64,000 nt of DNA, taken from the NCBI RefSeq assembly GCF_905220565.1, contig NC_059416.1, forward strand, positions 12,214,001 through 12,278,000, given 5' to 3'. The notes beneath the pieces were generated by a model. It was not told the origin of the DNA, searched no databases, and saw only the letters and a program-made list of their open reading frames with translations. Within the stretch, counting starts at the first letter, position 1, and every line of letters starts with the position of its first letter. Made by a program: the position numbers and the translations under genes. Source of the DNA: Melitaea cinxia. Lineage: Eukaryota > Arthropoda > Insecta > Lepidoptera > Nymphalidae. This document shows, piece by piece, positions 20,488 to 31,266 of this stretch.

Positions 20488-21156
20488 GTTTGTAACTAGA
20501 CAATGTAAATAAAATCTTACTAATTAAAATTACTATAACCTATTCAATAATAACTCAGCATGGCTCTTCCAAAATCATCATGGCTAAATGCTGCATATAG
20601 TTCAAAATTATCGTAAATAAATAATTCTCGGTCCTAACACAACTCTTTCATATTATCATAATAGACGCCATTTTTTAACGTTTACTACTGGGTCTCGGCA
20701 ATCTTTTAACTATCGTTCAAAAATTTCGATATCGTTCCGCTGACGCTTGTCAAAACTGTAACATGGCTACCATTTGTATGGGATGTAGTGATCGTCGTTG
20801 TAGAAACGATTCCGTTCGACGTTGTAACATTTTGAACGAGTAAACTTGTCTACGAATTTTCTATTCGGTTGTTATGATCACGTGACTTTACGTTGAGATG
20901 ATGTCATTCCTATACATTTGGTTAGTTTTCTAATAGCGTTATCGATTGTAGATTGTCAACTTGGCTAAGCCCGCTGATGATGGAATCCTAGAGAAATCGA
21001 GAAAAACCCTCGAAAATAGTAGTGACGACTAGTGCGTTTGTTAATTTTTTTCGTCATTTTACGTTTGCGATGTAATTGAAGTCAGTTTTTTTCGTTTGCG
21101 AGCAAACACAATTATCTTTATAACTAGAATATTACTTGAAGTTAATATTTTATAGT

Positions 21157-21285
21157 GAGGAACTTCGTTCCTATCTGGTGTCCCACGACACTACGCGGTT
21201 GTTATAAAAATTGTATACATCGCCTTGACCATTCTCCTACATGGTTAAAGAGGCATATTCCCAGCAGTGGGATATCACAGGCTCA
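21157..21285 (+). repeat. SINE family S 3' fragment
   Basis: It keeps CCATTCTCCTACATGG and TTCCCAGCAGTGGGATATCA, adjoining the right end of the split family P copy. Confidence 0.5.
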
Positions 21286-21688
21286 TTCAATACAAATAAC
21301 GGGCACAAGAGGAAGAATTATCCAATGCATTGCCTTTCGGAATCTATGCGCTACTGCGATATATCGGTGATTCAATTTTGAAACGTTAGGTTGATGGATA
21401 GCACATTTTGAGATTTTATTTGACTGTTTGCTCGTCTTATGATTTAAACATTGTAAGTGGTTTTAAACAAAGTCACCTAATATTCAGTTGATACAATCAA
21501 AATCAAAATAGCTTTTTTTATACAACTACATTGTACCTTGTAGTGTTGCGTTATTTTTTTTTTTTTTTTGATCAAGATATAAATAATATTTAGCATTTAA
21601 AATTGTTTAAAAATATTAATGAACAATATTTATTATTCATCTGCCGATTGTCGCAGTAATTATAATTATTGTATTCCGGATGCCATTT
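21286..21688. other. No gene; AT-rich
   Basis: A short family L-like scrap (ATCAAAATCAAAATAGC) is at 21496-21512 and a T-run at 21550-21569. Nothing else is seen. Confidence 0.4.
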
Positions 21689-21692
21689 AACG

Positions 21693-22709
21693 TGTAACGT
21701 TGTGCTGGAACGTTACTCTAATAAATAAGATCTTGTAGTAAAGGTTAAGTTTTTTTCAATTTATTTTTATCATGCTTCTACTTGTGGCGCCATCTATCGG
21801 CATGTTTCAACACTTCGTGACTATTGGTGTTTCATATCGGCGTTTTCTCTAACGGACTTGATAGATGCCGCTGATGTTTTTTGGTAATTATTGATCTTTC
21901 TTTAATAAAATCAATTTAATTGTAATTAGAAATTCTAAATTTAATATTCCTGTCTACTCCTTAAATTATAAAATAATTTAATATCTAAATTTAAACTTAA
22001 TAATTTATAAAAATACAGACTATGCTTAACGCATACTTTGCTTTTTCATACTTGACTTTTGCTTGTCAATATTCCCGAGCGCGGGAAGGAGCGCCTTGCT
22101 CGCGTGTCTTTGCTTCTTTTTCTTTGCACTTCGTTGCCGCCGAACCTCGAGACCTAACCTCGACCCTAACTCGGCTTAAATCCCGCTGGGGTAAGTTCTC
22201 ATGATATCTATTATAATTACATATTGCTGGTGTTCTTAACTTAACGAGAAAATTGTAATTATTTATTATTTTGCTAATTGTGACACTGGTTTCTGAATTA
22301 TTCTTTTCCTGACTCGGAACTTTCTTCGTTCCAGGATTTATTTTTACTTTAAGATTTATATCTTTAATTATACTTTGCTACAAATCGAGTCACTGCCCTC
22401 GATTAATAACGGGCTGACTGATTACCGGCATTTACACCGGTGGAGATCTCCGCCGGTCATCGGACGAAGACGGAACTGAAGACCATCATCACCGGGAATT
22501 AGTCAGGCCAGTGTCCTTCCATATTACTTTCTAAGGTACGTTGTCGCGGCGTGGGCCAGCTAAGGAAATAAAGGCTGAAAATCAGGTGCCTAACGCGCCT
22601 GATTCCGAACCTACCCCCTGTTTTCTGACCGTGTGCTATTAAAATTCATAACTTTAAAAACTAGTATACTATTCTATTTCTACTACCCCTAAATCCACAA
22701 ACCGCGGCA
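21693..22709 (+). repeat. LTR, about 1,017 bp
   Basis: It starts TGTAACGTTG and ends AACCGCGGCA one base before the primer site. The start was chosen because AACG precedes the TG here and follows the CA at the far end. Confidence 0.65.
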
Positions 22710-22710
22710 G

Positions 22711-22728
22711 TGGCGCCCAACGTGGGGC
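22711..22728 (+). promoter_or_regulatory. Primer-binding site for tRNA-Lys
   Basis: TGGCGCCCAACGTGGGGC is the established complement of the 3' end of tRNA-Lys1,2, used by several retroviruses and retrotransposons. It lies one base after the LTR. Confidence 0.85.
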
Positions 22729-23066
22729 GAAGAAAGTTCCGAGTCAGGAAAAGAATAATTCAGAAACCAGTGTCACAATTAGCAAAATAATAAATAATTA
22801 CAATTTTCTCGTTAAGTTAAGAACACCAGCAATATGTAATTATAATAGATATCATGAGAACTTACCCCAGCGGGATTTAAGCCGAGTTAGGGTCGAGGTT
22901 AGGTCTCGAGGTTCGGCGGCAACGAAGTGCAAAGAAAAAGAAGCAAAGACACGCGAGCAAGGCGCTCCTTCCCGCGCTCGGGAATATTGACAAGCAAAAG
23001 TCAAGTATGAAAAAGCAAAGTATGCGTTAAGCATAGTCTGTATTTTTATAAATTATTAAGTTTAAA
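22728..23066. repeat. 339-bp inverted repeat arm (pairs with 21990-22328)
   Basis: The two arms have equal length and appear identical. Each therefore encodes the same meaningless 60-codon frame in opposite directions. The inner end joins the primer site. The outer end meets the LTR tail at the shared palindrome TTTAAA. Confidence 0.85.
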
Positions 23067-23275
23067 AACTAGTATACTATTCTATTTCTACTACCCCTAA
23101 ATCCACAAACCGCGGCAAACGATATTATTAACACTGCCACATGTCACAAGTTACGTGAAAATTTAAATTGAGGCAATCATGAATATATTTGGAATAAATT
23201 ACTTATAATTAACTTACAATTATTATTATCGCATTCAGAAGATTTAAATAATTTCATCGAATGAAATATAAGTTG

Positions 23276-23611
23276 GCGCCGCGTTGGCACAACGGTTACA
23301 GCCAAGGATTGTACCTGTTGCGCTGGCGGTTGCGGGTTCGATCCCCGCACATGACAAACATTTGTATTGGCCATACAGGTGTTTGCCGTGGTCTGGGTGT
23401 TTGTGTAGTCCTAGTGGGTCTCCCCGCCGTGCCTCGGAGAGCACGTTAAGCCGTCGGTCCCGGTTGTTATCATGTACACCTGATAGCGATCGTTACTCAT
23501 ATTAGAGAATATATCCGCCAACCCGCATTAGAGCAGCGTGGTGGATTAAGCTCTGATCATTCTCCTACATGGGGAAAGAGGCCTATGCCCAGTAGTGGGA
23601 TATTACAGGCT
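23276..23611 (+). repeat. Full-length tRNA-headed SINE (C-type head, S-type body)
   Basis: The head GCGTTGGCACAACGGTTACA and GGGTTCGATCCCCGCACATG are followed by TTGCCGTGGTCTGGGTGTTT and the complete S body, ending GGGATATTACAGGCTGAAG. It shows that the C head and S body belong to one SINE lineage. Confidence 0.8.
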
Positions 23612-23752
23612 GAAGGGAAATAAACGTTTAACGAAATGTTATAGTGGTGAAAGAAGGGGACGAGGATGCGACGAAAGATGACAGGAAGACACGACGAACG
23701 GATAGGGAGGAGGCAATAAGGAGGGACTAGAATAATTTTACTTTTTAATTTT

Positions 23753-24028
23753 ACTGAGGTAGGGCACAGCAGGAATTTCCTGCCCAAAATCTGCAGCAGC
23801 CCGACTGGGGTCCTCGACCTTACAGAAGATCACAGCTAAATAATACTGTTTTCAAGCAGTATTGTGTTCCTGTTGGTGAGTAAGGTGACCAGAGTTCCTG
23901 GGGATTGGGGATTGGGTTGGTAACGCGCTTGCGATGCCTCTGGTGTTGCTGGCGTCTATAAGCTACGGTAATCTCTTACCATCAGGTGAGCCGTACGCTT
24001 GTTTTCCGACCTAGTGACATAAAAAAAA
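23753..24028 (+). repeat. Family G repeat (copy 6)
   Basis: The copy is complete, from ACTGAGGTAGGGCACAGC to the A-run. 24029-24297 shows no known feature. Confidence 0.75.
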
Positions 24029-24297
24029 TTAAATTATAGCGAGGTGAGACTTTCTGAGAGCAAGCAGTCAAAAGGCAGAGGACTCTCAGTGAAGAACGCG
24101 CACGAACCAAGCATAAAGACTAGTGTACTACCAGAAGTACCTTCCCTCATATTGACAATTGGTAGCCAGGAAGGTATATTCATTCTTACGCAAAACTTTG
24201 ATTGCGTGATGTAACTGGGGTAAGCGCCATCTAGTGACGAGTGAGTTACTTTCTTTAAATAAGGTTTGTTACAAACAACTCATTGATTTTGAAACGA

Positions 24298-24405
24298 CTC
24301 AAAAAAAGGTGGTTCTCAATTCGACTGTATTTTTATTTGTTACCCTATAACTTTTTACAGGGAATATCGATTTTGATCATTTTTCATTTATTTTTTATTT
24401 ATTAT
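24298..24405 (+). repeat. Family P fragment
   Basis: The terminal block reads AAAAAAGGTGGTTCTCAATT, CGACTGTATTTTTAT and CTTTTTACAGGG. Confidence 0.45.
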
Positions 24406-24409
24406 TAGC

Positions 24410-24560
24410 TGGTGAATGCGTGACACGAGTAAGAAAGAGAGGTGTGAGCAAACATTTTCTTTCTCTCTTTCTCTCATAGCCAGTTACGTTTCGTATATCT
24501 AAGACACAGCGCAGAAGAAGTTTTACTTCAGTCGTGTGGTCTAAAACACACTCGTCTTGA
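24410..24560 (+). repeat. Repeat family X (copy 1)
   Basis: It shares AGCTGGTGAATGCGTGAC, CTCTCATAGCCAGTTAC, GTTTCGTATATCTAAGACAC and TTTTACTTC with 34676-34895, and part of these with 52690-52795. Class unknown. Confidence 0.5.
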
Positions 24561-24649
24561 GGTTCCATTTAATTTAATGGAGATCTAAAGAGTACCTTTT
24601 GAGTTATCCTAATTAGAGATAGTGCACAGAAGGATACATCCCACGCCAC

Positions 24650-24833
24650 GCGCGCCAGGCGCCACGGTTCGCTTAAACCGAATATAAAAATTGTCATATC
24701 AAGAATTTCGATCTAACGGGTACATCGTTCCATAGCTTAATTAGCTAGAGCACCGACACGGTCAGTCGGAGACGCGGGTTCGAACCCCGCTGGAGCGGTC
24801 AATTTTTGATATGATATTCAAAAATGTTTAGGA
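24650..24833 (+). repeat. Single diverged copy of the tRNA-like repeat (family T)
   Basis: GGCGCCACGGTTCGCTTAAA precedes the tRNA-like 24726-24797, followed by GTCAATTTTTGATATGATAT and TCAAAAATG. These match the 309-bp units at 47721-49135 in order. The cloverleaf can be drawn, with anticodon stem CCGAC/GTCGG, loop ACGGTCA and T arm GCGGG/CCCGC. The base where tRNAs have U33 is C, so a functional tRNA is unlikely. Confidence 0.7.
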
Positions 24834-24856
24834 TACATTTCGCTTAAAATCTTAAG

Positions 24857-25380
24857 TAGCCCGTCTGGTGAACTTCAACTTTAGAGAAAATCACAGCTAA
24901 ATAATTCTGCTCCCAAACAGTGGTGTGTTGTGTGGCTTGCGATGCTTTTGGTGTTGCAGGAGACAAAAAGCTACGATAGATGCTTACTATGACGTAACCA
25001 TTCATCATCATCATTTAAGCCTAATACACAGCTGGACATAGGCCTCCACGAGTTCGCGTCAAAAATGGCGTAAACTCATGTGTTTTGCCCATAGTCACCA
25101 CGCTGGGCAGGCGGGTTAGTGACCGCAGGGCTGGCTTTATCACACCGAAGACGCTGCTGTCCGTCCTCGGCCTGTGCATTTCAAAGCCAGCTGTTGGATG
25201 GTTATCCCGCCATCGGTCGGCATTTTAAGTTCCACGGTGGTATTGGAACTTTGTTATCCCTTAGTCGCCTCTTACGACACCCACGGGAAGAGAGGGGGTC
25301 GCTATATTCTTAATGCCGTAACCAAACAGCAAATTATGACGTAAGCTTTACGCATATTTGGCGGCATTTGTATAAAAGAC
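24857..25380 (+). repeat. Family G repeat (copy 7), split near its 3' end
   Basis: The left part ends GCTTACTATGACGTAA (24997) and resumes with TATGACGTAAGC at 25335. The interrupting sequence is a family R LINE tail. Confidence 0.6.
24998..25334 (-). mobile_element. LINE tail, family R (copy 6)
   Basis: The near-complete minus-strand tail has TATGACGTAA (10 bp) on both sides (24988-24997 and 25335-25344), a clear target-primed insertion. Confidence 0.75.
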
Positions 25381-25718
25381 TGTTCAATTGATTTTGTATT
25401 GGAAAATTTAGAATCTTTCCAGAAAATGATTCCGTTCCCGTTATTGAAAATATCGCTTACAATAAAACAGATACCGACATTAATTTAATACGTCCATTGT
25501 TAAAAGTTCCAACGAATGGTTTCGTGATATTGAAATTCACAAACAAAAATTTATCTGTTATTTGAATATTGTGTTTTTGTTAAGAATATATAGAATAATA
25601 TGAAAAATCTCTAACTACGCTGAATAAGATATTAATTGTTTGTATAACAATTGTAAGGTAATAATAAATATTATTATAATTCTTTTTGACATTTTACACG
25701 ACTAATCTTTAAATATAT

Positions 25719-26029
25719 ATAGCTGACTCGGCAAACGTTGTCTTGCCGCTAAACGCTATTTAAAAATAGGGGTTGGTGGTAAAAGGGTGAAAATTTAGGG
25801 TTGTATGTATTTTTCAACACCAAATCATAATAAAATAAAAAAATAAATAATTTATCTAAAAATTAAAAAACAATTTAGAGATGGACTATACATTTAGGGG
25901 GATGAAAAATAGATATTGTTCGATTCTCAAACCTACCCGATATGCACACAAAATTTCATGAGAATCGGTCAAGCCGTTTCGGAGGAGTTTAACTACAAAC
26001 ACCGCGACACGAGAATTTTTTATATTAGA
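25719..26029 (-). mobile_element. Small Helitron, longer variant
   Basis: The 3' side (plus-left) has the GGCAAACGTTGTCTTGCC hairpin but ATAG instead of CTAG. The 5' TC end is at 26029. The internal block CCTACCCGATATGCACAC and CCGTTTCGGAGGAG match 47106-47310, with an extra A-rich segment. Confidence 0.65.
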
Positions 26030-26445
26030 TATCTATATCAATATCCATACAATATTAAAGTAAAGTTTAAGATGAGCGCTCAATATCCACGCCGATAGCT
26101 AGACGGTTAGTTAAAATCCAATCCCTACCGTCACGAAATGTTGACTGTTGCAAAATAACTATTGCTTATCGATTTTTTTAAACTGAAAATAGCTCTAGAA
26201 ACTATTTTACGAAGAAAATCATATATGTAATATCTTATACGAGTAAGCGATTTTGAAAGATCGTCTTCTGCTCAAAGAATTGATTGAAAAATTGTAAAAA
26301 ACTTTATACTAAGATATTATGACTTTATTCTATCATCTTTAATCTTCTCAATCTTCTAAATAGTTTTCAAATCAAGATTGGACCGTTGAAGTAATGAGAT
26401 ATGGTTGATACTTATAAGTATTGAAGGAATCTACAATAATTGTAA

Positions 26446-26690
26446 AAACCGACTTCAATTACATCGACAAGTAATACAACGTAAGTAGACGAAACAAATG
26501 AATAAACGTTCTAGTCACCACTACGATTTTCGTAGGTTTCTCTCGATTTCTCTGGGATTCCATCATCAGATCCTGGTTTTCTTATCATGGTACTTTTGGA
26601 GGCCTATGTCCAGCAATGGACTGCGATAGGTTCTAAAGTGACTGACTGTGACTGACTTGTCGATGTAATTGAAGTCGGCTTTTTTTCGTT
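26446..26690. repeat. Family P copies in inverted arrangement
   Basis: The left end AAACCGACTTCAATTACATC is mirrored at the right by GATGTAATTGAAGTCGGCTT. Between them lie the ATCATCAGATCCTGG block and a family R scrap (26597-26640, GGAGGCCTATGTCCAGCAAT). Confidence 0.5.
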
Positions 26691-26699
26691 TGGTACCAA

Positions 26700-28350
26700 T
26701 CATAAATATTGTGTTACGTTTTCACTGGTTGTACTGGTTGTAATGAATATTTTTTTATTCGAAAGCTGGCTTTAATTTGATCGAGTTACTACGTTATTCG
26801 TGTTTCAATTCTCATTTTATTATTTACCCATATAACTTGAAGTGGATTTATTTCCTTTTGCGAGCAAATGACTTTTCTTGTCATATTTTACAATTAAGAC
26901 TGATATATTGTAATTAGTATTATCGACTCACATGCATTATCAAATTAACGAATAGTTTCCGGGATCACTACAAAATTATTTCAGGCAATGCTGTCAGTGA
27001 TCGGAACTGTATATATGATTTATTATATAATGGTTTAATTTGACATGAAGCGATCGACCACGCGACTATCGCAAATTGCTTAATACTAAGTTCATTTGTT
27101 ATTTTTATACTAAAATTTAAGACTAACTATCTTTTGCGTGGGTTACACGATTTCTGCCTTTCTATTTTCTTCGAAATATAGGGATATTATCTATATCACT
27201 CAGTGATAGCATAGCATTCTATTGGTCAAAGAATTTTCAATACAGTTGCTCAAAAAGTTGCGTATTGCAGGGACGTATAGCGTTCGGGATGTGGGCTATT
27301 ACATACTCGTGCTTTTTTTTACCTTTTCCGAACTCGTGCGTTCTTTTTCCCACCTGTCAAAATAATTTCTATTAAAAAGAAAAACCAACCATGAAGTTTT
27401 TACTGAAAAAATTCATAGAAGTTTTTATGATTCATGCAAATACGTATATTTCTAAAAAGTAAAAAGAAGCTACTAATTTGTTTCAATATCAGATTTAATG
27501 ATTTGATTGAATGAGTTTGGTAGGTTTCATTTTATTTCATCTCATTTAAATTTCATTTTCATTTCATATCAATAAAAAACATCTACAAAAACTAAGACTT
27601 GGCTGTATGGGCATAGTTCCCTTTGCCTACCAGAATGGGTGAAGAAAAAAAAACTCTGCTTGTATTCTACGGTTGGGGCCATTTTTCAGAAATTTTCTTT
27701 TTATTGTTTTATTAAATTGCTTCATTTTTTCGCAACTGTATTAAAAATAGTCGTTCAGTACACGTGCGGAACCGTCATTGCAACCCGTTCCGACATTTGT
27801 CGGAACTCTTTGCAATGACAGCCTTTCCACACTTGTAATGAAATATACTATTTTAAAATAGTTTGAGTATGACCAGCAAGTTAGTAAGATCATGCATTTC
27901 ATACCAATAAAAAATGAAAAATCAAGACTTTCCTCTTTATAATATTAGTAAAAAGGTAAAGATAAAAATAACAAAGTTGTTTTCAACAGGTCTACGCTAT
28001 TCTAGAATGTCAGACGAGTTTGCAAATTTATTCTGCAACACAATAGCATTAATGCCTCTACAAATTGTATTATGAAGTTCGTTCAATATAATTGTGTAGG
28101 AATCCCGCGACGCAATTTCGCTCAGAACTTGTCGTTACTTGCTCACCGAGGAGTTAGAACTTGTTGCTCGCTTGTGGGAACAATGTTTGCTCGAATGTCT
28201 GTAATATCGTTAATGAGTTTGTACGATATGGCTCTCAAGATGTATGAAGATATAAGAGAAATATGTAATGTACTTAGGATTAGTTTGTGCCTAATAGTTT
28301 TTAGTTTTGAAATGTTATTTGTTTTATAACTGGTTGTTAGAGTAAATTTC
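26700..28350. other. AT-rich DNA, no supported feature
   Basis: Two opposite 70-85-codon frames overlap at 28072-28352. Neither has a recognisable domain and overlap on both strands argues against both. No repeat family was identified. Confidence 0.4.
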
Positions 28351-28351
28351 A

Positions 28352-28600
28352 CTTATCACTGCGGCCTATCGAAGTCCACAGCTGGACTTAGACCTCCCTA
28401 AGTTCTCGTCAAGCATCCTGGTTTTTCGCTCCTGATCCAGCCTACACCGGTAACCTCATATAGATCGTCGGTCTAGCGGGCCGGAGGGTTTCCCACGCTG
28501 CTTTTAGCCACAAGCAGTCTCCACTCAAGCACACGCTCGCTCCAGCGGCCATCGGTCCTGCAGCACAGTTGACCAGCCCGCTGCCAGTATTTGAGTCATA
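28352..28600 (-). mobile_element. LINE tail, family RB (copy 2)
   Basis: On plus: GCGGCCTATCGAAGTCCACA, CCCTAAGTTCTCGTCAAGCA and GTCGGTCTAGCGGGCCGGAG. This is a longer piece of the family at 15255-15385. 28601-28892 shows nothing. Confidence 0.5.
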
Positions 28601-28892
28601 AATTTTAGTTTATCAACAAGATTTAACAAATCTTGAATGTAATGTAATGTAAATTTGTAATGTTGTACTAAGTTTATATATCTACCTCGATTTACTTGAT
28701 TACTTTAAAATAAACGATTTTTAACGATAGCGTTTTGCACTCAGCACTGGGTATAAATAAATGTCGAGTTTCATTGAAGTTGGGATATTAGGAAAAACTA
28801 TGTTTTACTAACTTTACAACTTATATATATTACTGTAAGAATATGTAGTAATGCAGTTTTTTTTGTCATTAGTAAAAAAACTTTTTTTATAC

Positions 28893-28975
28893 TATCAGGT
28901 CAGCAAAAAAACGTACGGCTCATGTCATAGTCGTAGCCTATAGATCCCACCCCCCAGGGACTCAGCTACTCGTAT
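28893..28975 (-). repeat. Family G scrap
   Basis: Only the CAGGTCAGCAAAAAAACGTA end and part of the middle remain. Confidence 0.4.
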
Positions 28976-29127
28976 ACTGGAAATGTGAAGTAACAAATAT
29001 ATGATCAGTATCGTATATTACCAATGTGGAGTGCCAACTTAAGATAGCTGGATTACATTTGGGATATTACCTAGTTTTATAATGTTATTGTTATGTTCAT
29101 AACTATATTGATTTAATTAAGCGACTT

Positions 29128-29335
29128 CATGAAAAGTAGGAGGTTTACCATTCAACTGTATTTCTTTTTTTTTAAATGTGTTACATCATAAGTTATTAAT
29201 GGGTGTACCGATTTTCATGATTCTTTTTACATTCGAAAGAATTACATTTGATGAACTCATTTACATTTGATTAAAATCTGATGAGTAGTTTTTAATTATC
29301 CCCAATAATGTGTCGTTTTAGGTATTCTACTTGTT
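29128..29335 (+). repeat. Diverged family P copy
   Basis: AGTAGGAGGTTTACCATTCA, GGGTGTACCGATTTTCATGA and CATTCGAAAG follow family P order. Confidence 0.4.
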
Positions 29336-29439
29336 GATATAAATTCAAGTCTGTTTTTCTTGTTTGAGAAACATTAATTGATTATTATTATTTATTGACG
29401 TTATTTAAGTTTGTTTTAGATAATAATATATAAATATGT

Positions 29440-29520
29440 ACATAATACACAAACGGTACAAAATAAGCAACTTAATGCTTGTGTTAACAGCCTTGGTAAC
29501 AGCCGACTGGTATAGGTATA
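29440..29520 (-). repeat. SINE family K scrap
   Basis: The body segment CAACTTAATGCTTGTGTTA also occurs at 51220-51235 and 47428-47445. Confidence 0.35.
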
Positions 29521-29527
29521 TCTATAA

Positions 29528-31266
29528 TCTATAACATATATAAAAGCGAAAGGTCACTCACTCATCACGAAATCTCCGAAACTATAACACCTACAAACTT
29601 GAAATTTGGCAGGTAGGCTCCTTATAGAGCGTTGACATCCGCTAAGAACGGATTTTGTGAAACTTGACCTCTAAGGGAGTAAAACGGGGGTTGCAAGTTT
29701 GTATGAAAGTCCTATGTTTTTGAAGTAAGAGACCTGAAATTTTAAATGTATGCTCTATAGATGATGAGAAGACGTCCAAATAATGTATCTTTAGAAATCA
29801 ACCCCTTTTTGGGGTTAAAACGGGGGTAGGTAGGTTGACTCACTGATCACGAAATCTCCGAAACTATAACACCTAAAAACTTGAAATTTGACAGGGAAGC
29901 TCTTTATAGGGCGTAAACATCCGCTAAGAACGGATTTTACGAAACTCGACCCCTAAGGGGGGTGAAACGGGGGTCGGAAGTTTGTATGAAAGTCATATGT
30001 TTTTGAAGTAAGAGACCTGAAATTTTAAATGTATGCTCTATATATGATGAGAAGACGTCCAAATAATGTATCTTTAGAAATCAACCCCTTTTTGGGGTTA
30101 AAACAGGGGATGGTAGGTTGACTCACTGATCACGAAATCTCCGAAACTATAACACCTACAAACTTGAAATTTGGCAGGAAAGCTCCTTATAGGGCGTAAA
30201 CATCCGCTAAGAAAGGATTTTACGAAACTCGACCTTTAAGGGGGTAAAACGGGGGGTTGGAAGTTTGCATGAAAGTCCTATGTTTTAGAAGTATAAGACT
30301 TGAAATTTAAAATGCATGCTCTATATATGATGAGAAGGCGTCCAAATAATGTATCTTTAGAAATCAACCCCTTTTTGAGGTTAAAACGGGGGTAGGTAGG
30401 TTGACTCACTGATCACGAAATCTCCGAAACTATAACACCTACAAACTTGAAATTTGGCAGGAAGGCTCCTTATAGGGCGTAGAGATCTGCTAAGAACGGA
30501 TTTTGCGAAACTCGACCCCTAAGGGGGTAAAACGGGGGGTTGGAAGTTTGTATGAAAGTCCTATGTTTTAGAAGTAAAAGACTTGAAATTTAAAATGTAT
30601 GCTCTATAGATAGCGAGAAGGTGTCCAAATAATGCATCGTAATCTATATATATAAAAGAGAAAGGTCACTGACTCGCTCATCACGAGAACTTAATAACCG
30701 CTGGATGGTCCATTCATCCAGGATGGACAAAGATGAGGCAGGGAGGTAGATTATAGTTAGTTGACGTCCGCTAAGAACGGATTTTGCGATATTCCACCGC
30801 TAAGAGGGTTTAATTAGGGTTGATAGTTTGTATGAAACATATATACAGCCTGAAAATAAAACTAAAAATGTGGTATATAGAGAGGTTTTATAAAAATAAT
30901 TATTAAATTATACTAAATTGTACCTTTTAAAAAGTTACTCAGTTTGATAAGTATTTCAAGTGACTGAAATAAAAAAATATTTGCGTTAAACATCTTAATA
31001 GTAATGCATATCTACATAACCACGCGGACGTAGTCGCAGGCGACAGTTAGTTTATTATAAAACAAAGTCCCCAAAAGTATATGTGATGGATTCCTTCAAA
31101 ATCTACTGAACGGATTTTCATGCGATTTCACCAATGGAGTGAGGGCTTGGAGAGAAAGGTTTACGGAACGGCTAAGCCGATTTCGATAATAGTTTCACTG
31201 GAAGTTTGCCGGGAAAACTTTGTGACGCACTGATTTCTACGCGGGCGAAGCCGCGGGCACAGCTAG
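29528..31266 (+). mobile_element. Helitron pair: tandem-repeat module plus complete element
   Basis: A TC start at 29528 (after A) opens four repeats of about 283 bp (CACGAAATCTCCGAAACT at about 29566, 29848, 30131 and 30414). At 30643 a second TC start follows, and this 624-bp part runs to the hairpin GCGGGCGAAGCCGCGGGC, ACAG and CTAG at 31263-31266. No Rep/helicase ORF is present. Confidence 0.75.

Larger units (their letters stand above)
18825..20973. mobile_element. PIF/Harbinger-like transposon, degenerate
   Basis: The ends are imperfect inverted repeats: GGCCTAGCCAAGTTAC on the left and, on the opposite strand of the right end, GGGCTTAGCCAAGTTGAC. CTGA occurs on both sides (18821-18824 and 20974-20977), compatible with a 3-bp TGA duplication plus one shared base. 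Inside is a short zeste/MADF-like peptide fragment of the kind found in Harbinger partner proteins. No transposase remains. A SINE (20262-20487) and an A-rich LINE-like tail near 19480-19500 are nested in it. Confidence 0.5.
18718..21115 (+). repeat. Family P repeat (copy 2), split by a DNA transposon
   Basis: The left part 18718-18824 ends ACCAGAATCTGA and the right part 20978-21115 resumes TGATGGAATCCTAGAGAAAT, which are contiguous in the unbroken copy at 59686-60140. The right end carries GAAGTCAG and TTCGTTTGCGAGCAAACAC. Confidence 0.65.
21693..23117 (+). mobile_element. Collapsed LTR element with an inverted LTR copy
   Basis: Order: LTR 21693-22709, tRNA-Lys primer site 22711-22728, reverse complement of LTR positions 21990-22328 (22728-23066), then a second copy of the last 57 bp of the LTR (23061-23117, CCGCGGCA end). 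AACG flanks both sides (21689-21692 and 23118-23121). Both ends are TG and CA. No gag, pol or polypurine tract is present, so it is non-autonomous or defective. Confidence 0.75.

Noticed and set aside
22022..23034. Two identical 60-codon frames on opposite strands (22022-22204 and 22852-23034), possible duplicated gene
   Set aside because: They are the two arms of the 339-bp inverted LTR repeat, with no domain and no independent support.
28072..28352. 85-codon and 69-codon frames overlapping on opposite strands
   Set aside because: No domain recognised, and mutual overlap suggests chance.
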